In this document: piece by piece, positions 55,084 through 62,846 of the stretch
Position numbering within the stretch: the stretch's first letter is position 1
Layout: each line of letters begins with the position of its first letter
NCBI RefSeq assembly: GCF_001279585.1
Contig: NZ_LGEC01000087.1
Coordinates: 1 to 64,000 of the forward strand
DNA length: 64,000 nt
Source of the DNA: Nocardiopsis sp. NRRL B-16309
GTDB taxonomy: Bacteria > Actinomycetota > Actinomycetes > Streptosporangiales > Streptosporangiaceae
Reading direction: 5' to 3'
Made by a program: the position numbers and the translations under genes
Notes under the pieces: generated by a model
Databases searched by the model: none
What the model was told of the DNA's origin: nothing
The model's input: the letters and a program-made list of their open reading frames with translations, nothing else

Positions 55084-55135
55084 TGCTGCGCTATGCGCAG
55101 CACTGTTGCATATTTACCATCGCCAGGAATAGCAT
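55084..55135 (+). promoter_or_regulatory. divergent promoter with 19-bp palindrome
   Basis: TGCTGCGC-TAT-GCGCAGCA (55084-55102) lies between the two operons, downstream of any leftward promoter. The rightward promoter fits at -35 TTGCAT (55106-55111), 18-nt spacer, -10 TAGCAT (55130-55135). The palindrome is a candidate IclR site. Confidence 0.65.
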
Positions 55136-55193
55136 TCGGCAGTGCCGCAGGTCAACACCCCCTGTGACGCGGACAACCATCGGGAGGTCGTGG

Positions 55194-56501
55194 GTGAACA
55201 TGCCGCAGCGGACCGAGGACGAACCGCACTCCTCCGTCCACCCCGGTGGCGCGCCGGAGCCGATCGACGCCGTGTGTGTGGGCGAGACGATGGCGCTGCT
55301 GATCCCCGACGGCCCACGACCGAACGGACCGGGTTCCGGGAGCCCGTCCCCCGATCCCGGCACGGGGCCGCACTCGGGCGGTCCGACCTCCGGAGCGGGC
55401 TCGGACCCCGTGAGACCGTCCCGCGGTTCCGATCCGGACGCGTGGAGCCCGTCCCCCGCCCCCGGCGCGGGACCGCGGTCCGACGGCGCGTGCGCCCCTT
55501 CCCGCTTCCACGCCGAGATCGGTGGAGCCGAGTCCAACGTCGCCGTGCACCTGGCCCGCGCCGGCCGATCGGCGGCCTGGCTCAGCGCTCTGGGCGACGA
55601 CCCCTTCGGACACCTCATCCGCTCGCGCCTCACCGCCGCCGGCGTGCGCTGCGTCGCGCGCACCGACCACGAGCGCACCACCGGGCTCTACATGAAGGAG
55701 CCGCGCCCCGAGGGGACGCGTGTGCGCTACTGGCGCCGCGACTCGGCGGCCTCCACCCTCGGTCGGCCGGACGCCGCGCAGGCCTGGCTGCTGCGGCCCC
55801 GCCTGGTCCACACGTCCGGGATCACCGCGGCCCTGTCCGCCTCCGCCGACGCCCTCGTCGAGGAGCTGCTGGACGCCGCCCCGCCCGGCACACTGCGCAG
55901 CTTCGACGTCAACTACCGCCCCGCCCTGCACGGCACCCGCAACGCCGACCGGCTCCTGGACCTGGCGCGCCGCGCCGACGTGGTGTTCTGCGGACTGGAC
56001 GAGGCCCGGTCGCTGTGGGGCGTGACCGACCCGCGGAGGCTGCGCGAGCTTCTGCGCGGCCCGGACCTGCTCGTCGTCAAACAGGGCGCGGAGGGCGCCA
56101 CCGCCGTCCGCGGCGACCTGTCCTGGTTCCAGGCGGCCCCCCGGGTCGAGGTCGTCGAACCGGTCGGCGCCGGGGACGCCTTCGCGGCCGGGTTCCTGGA
56201 CCGGTTCCTGGACGACGCGCCCATGCCCGAATGCCTGGCCGAGGGCGCCCGGCTGGCCGGGGTCGTCCTGGGCATTCCCGGCGACATCCCCGCTCAGCCG
56301 TCGACGACCTCCCACGGGTCCCATGACCTGCACGTCCCCCGTGACCCCCAGGACTCCCGCAGCTCCAGGGACGCACACCATTCCCCGAGCGCCCGCAGCT
56401 CCCAGGAGACCCATGACTCCCTGGACACCCACGGCTCCCGGGCCTCCCCCGGCCCGCGCGCCGCCTGGGAGACTGTCTCCGGCCCTGACCTGGGAGCCTG
56501 A
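55194..56501 (+). CDS. PfkB-family KDG-type sugar kinase
   Basis: 435 residues. GETMALLIPDG at the N-terminus, FDVNYRP (237-243) and GAGDAFAAGF (325-334) match 2-keto-3-deoxygluconate kinases. Two odd low-complexity parts: a Gly/Pro/Ser insert (about 41-102) between the first strand and the substrate loop, and a Ser/His/Asp-rich 60-residue tail after 370, both encoded by repeat-like DNA. Start GTG with GGGAGG six bases upstream; the ATG two codons on is possible. Confidence 0.85.
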   Translation: MNMPQRTEDEPHSSVHPGGAPEPIDAVCVGETMALLIPDGPRPNGPGSGSPSPDPGTGPHSGGPTSGAGSDPVRPSRGSDPDAWSPSPAPGAGPRSDGACAPSRFHAEIGGAESNVAVHLARAGRSAAWLSALGDDPFGHLIRSRLTAAGVRCVARTDHERTTGLYMKEPRPEGTRVRYWRRDSAASTLGRPDAAQAWLLRPRLVHTSGITAALSASADALVEELLDAAPPGTLRSFDVNYRPALHGTRNADRLLDLARRADVVFCGLDEARSLWGVTDPRRLRELLRGPDLLVVKQGAEGATAVRGDLSWFQAAPRVEVVEPVGAGDAFAAGFLDRFLDDAPMPECLAEGARLAGVVLGIPGDIPAQPSTTSHGSHDLHVPRDPQDSRSSRDAHHSPSARSSQETHDSLDTHGSRASPGPRAAWETVSGPDLGA

Positions 56502-56540
56502 CCTCGGGCCCGCCCGTGACGACCAAGGGGAGAACTACCG

Positions 56541-57287
56541 GTGTCCAACAGTGTCGAACGCGCCATGCGGATACTCGTGGAGCTGGCCGACGGCCCCACC
56601 ACCATCAGTGAGCTCGGCCGCCGCCTGGACGTGCACCGCACGACCTCGCTGCGCCTGCTGCGCACCCTGGAGGAACAGCGCTTCGTGCGCCGTACCGACG
56701 ACGGCAGCTACCAGCTCGGACCGCGCATGGCCACCCTCGCCGCGGCCGCGTTGGAGGGCCTCGACATCCGGGGCCTGGCGGCGCGGCACCTGCGCGGCCT
56801 GGGCGCGTCGACCGGCCAGACCGTGCACCTGGGCGCCCTGGAGAGCAACCGCGTCGTGTACCTGGACAAGGTGGAGTCGCGGCACGCCGTGCGGATGTAC
56901 TCCCACATCGGCGCGCTGGCGCCGCTGCACGCCACGGGGATCGGCAAGGCGATCCTCGCCCACCTTCCCGAGCGCGAACGCGACACCCTGCTCGGCGATC
57001 CGCCGTTCGAGTCGTGCACGCCGAACACCCGCACGGACCGGGCCGCACTCGACGAGGAGCTGGCCCGCACCGCAGAGCGGGGCTGGGCCCTGGACGACTT
57101 CGAGCACGAGGAGTTCATCCACTGCGTGGCCGCGCCGGTCTTCGACGCGGCCGGGCGGGTGAGCGCCGCCATCTCGGTCTCCGCACCGAGCATGGTCCTG
57201 GACCGGTCCGACCTGCTCGCCCTCACGGAAGACCTCACCGCCACCGCGCGCGACATCAGCGAAGAACTGGGTTGGAGCCGCACATGA
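56541..57287 (+). CDS. IclR-family regulator
   Basis: 248 residues: N-terminal winged helix (TISELGRRLDVHRTTSLRLL), C-terminal IclR effector domain. By position it regulates the flanking operons and is expected to bind a pathway acid such as KDG or KDPG. GTG start preceded by AAGGGGAG. Its stop codon lies in a 21-bp tandem duplication with the aldolase start. Confidence 0.9.
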   Translation: MSNSVERAMRILVELADGPTTISELGRRLDVHRTTSLRLLRTLEEQRFVRRTDDGSYQLGPRMATLAAAALEGLDIRGLAARHLRGLGASTGQTVHLGALESNRVVYLDKVESRHAVRMYSHIGALAPLHATGIGKAILAHLPERERDTLLGDPPFESCTPNTRTDRAALDEELARTAERGWALDDFEHEEFIHCVAAPVFDAAGRVSAAISVSAPSMVLDRSDLLALTEDLTATARDISEELGWSRT

Positions 57288-57312
57288 CCCCGGGTTGGAG
57301 CCGCACATGACC
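57269..57312. repeat. 21-bp tandem duplication at IclR/aldolase junction
   Basis: GGGTTGGAGCCGCACATGACC occurs at 57269-57289 and 57292-57312. Copy 1 carries the IclR stop; copy 2 carries the aldolase ATG (57307). ATG 57284 in copy 1 opens an 8-codon minicistron MTPGWSRT. It implies that an ATGA-coupled junction was recently split. Confidence 0.85.
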
Positions 57313-58020
57313 GACACGCACGACGCCGCCGGCACCGGCCGCGACCCCGGCACCGACGCCGAAGCCGGTGCCGGAACCGGCACCGCGAACACCACCGGGG
57401 CCCGGGCCGTCCCCCTCGCCGAGTGGGCCGACTTCTTCGCCGACGGGCTGTCCCCGGTCCCGCTGATGCTGATCCTGCGCGGCGCCTCGCCCGACGACGC
57501 GGTCGCCGCGGCCCGGAACGCCTGGTCGGCCGGTGTGCGGCTGGTGGAGGTCACACTGGAGGGCGAATCCGGGCTCCCCGCCCTGGAGGCGGTCGTGCAT
57601 GCCGCGGAGGGGCGCGTCCCGGTCGGGGCGGGGACGCTGACCACACCCGAGCGGCTGCGCCGGGCGGTGGACGCCGGAGCCCGCTTCGGTGTGGCGCCCG
57701 GCCTCGATCCCGACACCGTCGCCGCGGCCGAGCGCCTGGGCGTCCCGTTCCTTCCGGGCGTCGCCACCCCGACCGAGGTCGGCCAGGCCCTGCGGCTCGG
57801 CGTGACCGCCGTCAAGGCGTTCCCCGCGAGCATCCTGGGCCCCGCCTGGATCTCCGCGCTCGCCGGGCCGTTCCCGGAGCTGCGCGTGGTGGCCACCGGC
57901 GGTGTCGACGCGCCGAGCGCACCCGACTACCTGCGCGCCGGAGCCCTCGGGCTGGGCGTGGGCCGATCGCTGGCCTCGGACGGCGCCCTGGCCGAACTCG
58001 TCTCCTCGCTGTCCCGCTAG
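57307..58020 (+). CDS. KDPG/KHG aldolase
   Basis: 237 residues of the class I KDPG aldolase family. Schiff-base Lys170 in VKAFPAS, Glu81 in VEVTLE and GAGTLTTPE (108-116). It cleaves KDPG to pyruvate and glyceraldehyde-3-phosphate. The N-terminal 40 residues are an Ala/Gly/Thr-rich extension. Start MTDTHD in the duplicated segment. End of the rightward operon. Confidence 0.9.
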   Translation: MTDTHDAAGTGRDPGTDAEAGAGTGTANTTGARAVPLAEWADFFADGLSPVPLMLILRGASPDDAVAAARNAWSAGVRLVEVTLEGESGLPALEAVVHAAEGRVPVGAGTLTTPERLRRAVDAGARFGVAPGLDPDTVAAAERLGVPFLPGVATPTEVGQALRLGVTAVKAFPASILGPAWISALAGPFPELRVVATGGVDAPSAPDYLRAGALGLGVGRSLASDGALAELVSSLSR

Positions 58021-58230
58021 GCCGTGATCTCCGAAGGACGCCGAACCCCGCGCCGACCGGGCTTCCCCGCGCTGCGGCGACCGCCCGCTTGTGCGGCACC
58101 GCCGGACCGAGCGTCGCTCATCGCCTCGGCCATCGGTGACCCGGTCGGACGTTCTCCCTGCGCCGACACGCGCCAGCACCCTCCGACCGGCCCGATTCCC
58201 GCGGGCCCAAGTCCTGTGGCCGCCCCGCGC

Positions 58231-58818
58231 TCAGATGAGGCCGTCGACCTCTTCGCTCAGGAGCGCGCCCCGGCGGAGGAACTCCGCGGCCGCGGCGAAG
58301 CCGAGACCGAGGAGCAGCGCGGCGACCGGCACCTCGAACACCGGTTCCACGGCGGCCCCGCCGACCGCGGACAGCTCGGCCCCGCCGACGACCGCGCGGG
58401 CACCGCCGGCCTGCAGTCCCGCCGCGATGCCGCCGCCGACCAGAGTGATGGCGGCGCACACGCCGAGTCGGCGCGCGTTCACGGCGTCGAAGGGGTCACC
58501 GGTCCGCAGTGACCGTACGACGCGCAGCAGCAGCGTTCCGACGAGCACGATCAGGACGGCCACGAGGAGCGAGGGGCCCATCGTCCACACGCGTTCGGCC
58601 ATGGTCGGATCGGTCACCGCCAGCTCGGCCCCGGCCGGGCCGGTGATCGCGAATCTCCCCTCGGAGGGGACGGACAGCGCCGCGGCCGGTACCTCCACGG
58701 GCACGATGAGACGGTCCGCCACCAGGGTTCCTCCAGCGGAGAACAGGGCCAGCAGCGCCCCCAGCACGACCGCCAGGAGAGCTGTCCACTCGAACGCGCG
58801 TTGACGTATGACACTCAC
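58231..58818 (-). CDS. DUF2975-type membrane protein
   Basis: 195 residues with four membrane segments (about 8-31, 78-100, 118-138, 155-178), the DUF2975/YoaS-like layout. Usually paired with an XRE regulator; none is seen here. GTG with GGGAG five bases upstream. Twin dyads at 58846-58898 lie upstream. Confidence 0.65.
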   Translation of the reverse strand: MSVIRQRAFEWTALLAVVLGALLALFSAGGTLVADRLIVPVEVPAAALSVPSEGRFAITGPAGAELAVTDPTMAERVWTMGPSLLVAVLIVLVGTLLLRVVRSLRTGDPFDAVNARRLGVCAAITLVGGGIAAGLQAGGARAVVGGAELSAVGGAAVEPVFEVPVAALLLGLGFAAAAEFLRRGALLSEEVDGLI

Positions 58819-58845
58819 AGGCTCTCCCGGACTCGGACTCAACGC

Positions 58846-58898
58846 CTATCGACAATCGATAAGCTCGCGCCTAGTCTATCGATAATCGATAAGTTCGC
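58846..58898. promoter_or_regulatory. twin TATCGAT-N-ATCGATA operators
   Basis: Direct copies of a 23-bp sequence at 58846-58868 and 58876-58898 (two differences), each holding TATCGAY-A-ATCGATA. Centres are 30 bp apart, so on the same DNA face. They lie between the divergent DUF2975 and CPBP genes. Regulator unknown. Confidence 0.75.
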
Positions 58899-58925
58899 CA
58901 CCCCCCATGAGATCCGGAGTCCCCT

Positions 58926-59627
58926 GTGACCGATGCCGCCCCTCCCCCCGCCCCCGTCCGCTCGTCGGCGATCTTCCTGACCGGGGCCATCGTCTGCTTC
59001 GTCGTCCCACCCCTGACCCTCGGCCTGCTGGTCCGGGACTCACCCCCGCCCCTGGCCCTGGTCGCGGTGGCCCTCGTCGAACTCGTCTCGGCGGCGGCAC
59101 TCGTGTTCTGGTGGCTGCGCCGGAGGTCCCTGACTCCCTCCGACGTCGGGCTGACGTCGCGGCACTGGGTCCGGGACGCGCTGGTGGGCGCCGCGACGGT
59201 GCCTCCGCGCCTGCTGATCGAGTTCGGCGTCCTGATCCCGATGGCCGGGGGCGCCCAGAACCCGGGGGTCCAGGAAGTCCTCGCCAGTGCCTCGGCGAGC
59301 GTCGCGGCCCTGACCGCGGCACTCGTCCTCGGTGTCGTGGGAGGCGGTCTGGCCGAGGAGCTCTACTTCCGCGGCTTCCTCCTGGGCGCGCTGCCCACGG
59401 CCTTCGTCCACCGGCGGGCGGCCCTGTACGGGGCGGCGGCGGTGTCCGTCCTGCTCTTCTCGGTGCTGCACCTGCCGACCTCGGGCCCCGACATCGCCGC
59501 CATCGTCCTGGCCAGCGTGGTCTACACGGGCCTCTTCCTGCTGACCCGCCGTCTCACGGCGACCGTGGTCGCCCACTCCCTGTGGAACGTGTCGGCCCTG
59601 GTCACCGTGCTGGCGCTCTACGGATGA
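58926..59627 (+). CDS. CPBP intramembrane metalloprotease
   Basis: 233 residues with about seven membrane helices. The CPBP motif EELYFRGFLLG is at about 140-150, then LLFSVLHLPTSG and HSLWNVSA. Glutamic-type intramembrane endopeptidase (Rce1/CAAX-like family); bacterial roles include bacteriocin immunity. Start GTG with GGAG six bases upstream. Its divergent partner shares the twin dyads. Confidence 0.85.
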   Translation: MTDAAPPPAPVRSSAIFLTGAIVCFVVPPLTLGLLVRDSPPPLALVAVALVELVSAAALVFWWLRRRSLTPSDVGLTSRHWVRDALVGAATVPPRLLIEFGVLIPMAGGAQNPGVQEVLASASASVAALTAALVLGVVGGGLAEELYFRGFLLGALPTAFVHRRAALYGAAAVSVLLFSVLHLPTSGPDIAAIVLASVVYTGLFLLTRRLTATVVAHSLWNVSALVTVLALYG

Positions 59628-59772
59628 CGGCCCGAGCCACGGGCGCGTGCGGGCCCGGCCGGCGGGTCCCCCGCCGATGGCGCGCGGCTTCCGCCGCGTG
59701 CGGGTCGTTCCCGGCGAGCGGCCCTCGGGGGGTGGGCCCCAGGCGTCCCTGGCGGCGGACGGCTCGCCGCGG

Positions 59773-60480
59773 TCACTCCAGGGAGGTGGCCGCCCGTTCG
59801 GCGATGTCGACGAGGACGTCCTCGTCCCCGGTGAGGTCGGCCCTTCCGGTGCGCACTTCCCAGGGCTCGCTCGCCGAGACCTCGACCAGGACGCTCCCCA
59901 CCCTCACCAGCACCTCGGCCCGGCTCCCGGACTCCTCGTCGCTCTCCACGACGTGGGACACCACCGACTCGTCGGCGATGTCGAGCTCACGCGACTCCAG
60001 GACCTCCACGGTCCAGTAGTCCCCGTCGGAGCCGTCGACCAGTTCGCTCCTGCGCTCTTCGAACTCCGCCTCGGCGGCCGACTCGTCCACCTGCGGCTCG
60101 CGGTCGCTGTCCAAGGGAAGCCGAAAAGTGATACTGAGGTGCCCCGGGGATCCGTCCGAGAACTCGGCGTGCCACGAGCACGTGGAGCGCTCGTCGGCGA
60201 ACGACGCGGACGGCATCCGGGCCGAGACGGCGCCCAGCTGTGACCGGGACGCGGCGGCACAGGGGTCGGCGGGCAGCTCCGCGAACTCGGGCTCCGGACC
60301 GGCCATGCCCTCCTCTGCGGTGAGGGTGACCGCGCCGACGACTCCGGCCACGGCGGCGTAGGCGGCGAGCGTCGCGGCCGCGGTGATCACCACGGTACGG
60401 CCGGTGCTCCCCCTGCGCGGGGTCGGAGGGGCGGGGGCGGCCGGGGGCTGGGGGAACTGCTGCGCTGGGCCGTCGTACAC
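59773..60480 (-). CDS. membrane-anchored protein with DPC/CSW cysteine pair
   Basis: 235 residues. Pro-rich cytosolic N-terminus, one membrane helix (about 28-52), then an extracellular domain with DPC (about 72) and STCSW (about 100) that could form a disulfide, as in DUF3558-like proteins. Acidic overall. GTG with AGGAG seven bases upstream. Paralog of the next gene upstream. Function unknown. Confidence 0.7.
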   Translation of the reverse strand: MYDGPAQQFPQPPAAPAPPTPRRGSTGRTVVITAAATLAAYAAVAGVVGAVTLTAEEGMAGPEPEFAELPADPCAAASRSQLGAVSARMPSASFADERSTCSWHAEFSDGSPGHLSITFRLPLDSDREPQVDESAAEAEFEERRSELVDGSDGDYWTVEVLESRELDIADESVVSHVVESDEESGSRAEVLVRVGSVLVEVSASEPWEVRTGRADLTGDEDVLVDIAERAATSLE

Positions 60481-60533
60481 GGCGGGTCTCCTGGTGGTCT
60501 GGGCGTCGTCGGGGCGCTGTCCGCGGTGGGGGC

Positions 60534-61496
60534 TCAGCCGAACATGTCGGTGGCCACCTCGGCGAGGAGTTCCTCCGCCTCGTCCGCGTCGATGCCGTCG
60601 TCACTGGCGAGGGGACTGAAGCGGATCTGGCTGACGAGGTCGCCCTCCCTGACGATGAGGCTCACCCGCGGGGAGACGCTGTCGGAGTAGCCGTAGTCGA
60701 TGTCGGTCACGACGAGCACGCTCTCGTCGCCGAAGTCCAGGGACTTCTCCTCGGTGTCGACGACGGACGCGTCATCCGACTCGTAGCCGAGTTCCCCGGC
60801 ATCGTCGACGGTCGCCGCGAACAGGGCGTCGACGTCGCGGTGGATCTCCCCGTCCGCGCTGAAGCGCTCCGCCGCCCTCGCGTCGGAACCCGACATCGGC
60901 ACCGCGCGTGTCAAGTAGACGGGCGTATCGTCCCGACCGGCCAGGGACATGGTCCAGGTGCACCCGTTGGCATAGGTGCCCGAGTACCAGGAGTAGAACT
61001 CGCCGTCCATCGCGGCGAGGGTGTCCTCGCCGAGCTGCGAGCACGGGTCGGGCGGCAGCCCCGGCGCGGGGCGCACCTGGGTGGGGGAAGCGAGGGCCGT
61101 GGCGCCGGCCCAGGTGAGGAGTCCGGCCGCGGTCAGCGTCACCACCGCGGTGACAGCCACGGTCAGCCCGGTGCGGGGCGGGCGCGGGGCCTGCGGATAC
61201 GCCATCGGGTTCGGGTGGCCGGGCGGGGGCGGCCCGGGAGGGAATCCGGGAGGACCGGCAGGAGGTCCCGGAGGACCGGACGGCGGTCCGGGAGGCGGCC
61301 CCGGAGGCGCCCCGGGAGGCGGTCCGGCAGGTGGTGGCCCGGGAGGCGTCCCGGGCGCGGGTCCGGACGCGGGTCCGGACGGCGGCCCGGGAGTCGGCCC
61401 GGACGGCGGCCCGGGGGGAGGGTGTCCAGGAGGGGGATAGGGCTGTCCCATGGGCGGAGTCCGTCCGAGCGGTAGTCGACACCTGACGCACCGCAT
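60534..61496 (-). CDS. membrane-anchored protein with long Pro/Gly repeat
   Basis: 320 residues. Begins MRCVRCRLPLG, a CxxC half-ribbon, then a Gly-Pro-Pro-rich stretch of about 80 residues (about 16-95), a membrane helix (about 108-130) and an acidic extracellular domain with DPC and NGCTW like its neighbour. ATG 61451 (MGQPYPPP) is an alternative start without the CxxC. Function unknown. Confidence 0.65.
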   Translation of the reverse strand: MRCVRCRLPLGRTPPMGQPYPPPGHPPPGPPSGPTPGPPSGPASGPAPGTPPGPPPAGPPPGAPPGPPPGPPSGPPGPPAGPPGFPPGPPPPGHPNPMAYPQAPRPPRTGLTVAVTAVVTLTAAGLLTWAGATALASPTQVRPAPGLPPDPCSQLGEDTLAAMDGEFYSWYSGTYANGCTWTMSLAGRDDTPVYLTRAVPMSGSDARAAERFSADGEIHRDVDALFAATVDDAGELGYESDDASVVDTEEKSLDFGDESVLVVTDIDYGYSDSVSPRVSLIVREGDLVSQIRFSPLASDDGIDADEAEELLAEVATDMFG

Positions 61497-61677
61497 CGTC
61501 CCATGGCGTGGCGTCCGAATCCGGCACAGCCCCCGGTTTTGGCCCATTCCGGTCAAGACCGGTCGGCCGCGGAGAGCGGGGCCCGGTCCGGTGGGGGAAC
61601 CGGACCGGGACGGCCGGGGTCAGGGGCCGGAGTGAACAGGCCGCGGAGCCGTCAGGCCGACGGCGGCCGCTCGGCGG

Positions 61678-62202
61678 TCAGGCCGCGCCGACGCTGACGT
61701 CCACGCAGGCGTAGAACGCGTTGGCCGTGTCGGCGATGTTCCACACCGCCAGGACCTTCTGCCGGCCGCTGTAGCCGGACAGGTCGACGGCGTGGGTGAC
61801 GGACGACGGCGGCCGGGCTCCGCCGTCCTCGAAGTGGGCGATGCGGTCGCCGCCGATGTAGTACTCCCAGTCAGCGGTGGAGTGCATGGCGGTGAGCGTC
61901 CACGTGAAGGTCAGCGAGGTGCCCACCGGGGTCACGTACCAGCCGCGGTCGTCGTCGTCCAGTTCGGAGAAGCGGGCGTTCCCACCGGAGCAGCTGGTGA
62001 GGCCCTTGGGCCCCTCGACGCTCTGCGGCTCCCACTTGATGCCCCCGCACTCCACCCATCCGGCGGCGCACTGCGCCTGTCGGCTGGGCGGGGCCGAGAC
62101 GTAGCCGTGGGCGCTGGCGACGCCGGCGGGCATGAGGGTGAAGATCAGCGCCGTGGCCGCGGCGACGGCGGAGGCGGATCGGATTCTGGTGCGGAACTTC
62201 AT
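61678..62202 (-). CDS. AA10 lytic polysaccharide monooxygenase
   Basis: 174 residues. A signal peptide ends at VASA-31, leaving His32 as the mature N-terminus. The copper histidine brace is His32 (HGYVSAPPSRQ) plus His107 (TAMHSTADW), with axial Phe163 (NAFYACVDV). Cys pairs stabilise the fold. Single-domain, no carbohydrate-binding module. Such small AA10 enzymes usually oxidise chitin at C1, forming aldonic-acid ends. Secreted. A promoter TTGACG-N17-TACGGT lies at 62433-62405. Confidence 0.9.
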   Translation of the reverse strand: MKFRTRIRSASAVAAATALIFTLMPAGVASAHGYVSAPPSRQAQCAAGWVECGGIKWEPQSVEGPKGLTSCSGGNARFSELDDDDRGWYVTPVGTSLTFTWTLTAMHSTADWEYYIGGDRIAHFEDGGARPPSSVTHAVDLSGYSGRQKVLAVWNIADTANAFYACVDVSVGAA

Positions 62203-62846
62203 GTGCGGGGCCCTTCGGTCACGATCCCCGGGTCCCGGCCCTCGTCGGTCCGGCCTCGGGGAACATAGCGGGATGACACGGACCGTCTCCGGTCCAGGGC
62301 GGACGGGGAGGCCATCGGGGTCGGATCGCTCCCGAGGGCACCGGACCACGTCGTCCTGGAGGCGGTCCGGCGGACCCGGAATCCTCCACCCGTCCATCGC
62401 CGTGACCGTAGAAAGACCGTTACTCCACGTCAAGGGGCCCGTCACGCGGCGTTGAGCGCGCCGATCCGTACCAGTGGCCGCGCCGGGAGAACGACCGTCA
62501 CCCACTGGTACGGCCGGGTCACGGGAACGGTCGCGTCGGCGACCTGGCAAGCGTCCCGCCGTCCCCGCGGGCGGTCTGCCCCCGGAGCCGTGCCGCGCCC
62601 GCCGCCCCGGCTCGACCGCCGGACCATACCTGACCTCCAAGCCACACTTTCCTGTCCCCACTTCTGACCGACCCCGACCCCGCTTCCGGCCGGACCCGAC
62701 CCCGCGTCCGTTCGGTCTCGATCCGCACGGTGATGCGGCCGCCGACCCGGCCCGTCCCGGCCCCCGACGAAGCCATGACGTAGTGACACGAATACGGACG
62801 GCGCGCCATCCGGTACACCGAGCGGTCCCCGGCCTACGATTCAGGC
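62203..62846. other. LPMO upstream region
   Basis: 644 bp without a supportable gene. It holds the leftward promoter -35 TTGACG (62433-62428), 17 nt, -10 TACGGT (62410-62405). GACCGT occurs twice (62404-62409 and 62415-62420) around the -10. Inverted repeat CCGTACCAGTGG/CCACTGGTACGG is at 62466-62513 with a 24-nt centre. No DasR-like site with a full dre consensus was seen. Confidence 0.55.

Noticed and set aside
62466..62513. DasR operator upstream of the LPMO
   Set aside because: ACCAGT and ACTGGT occur but in the wrong order and 30 bp apart; not the dre palindrome.
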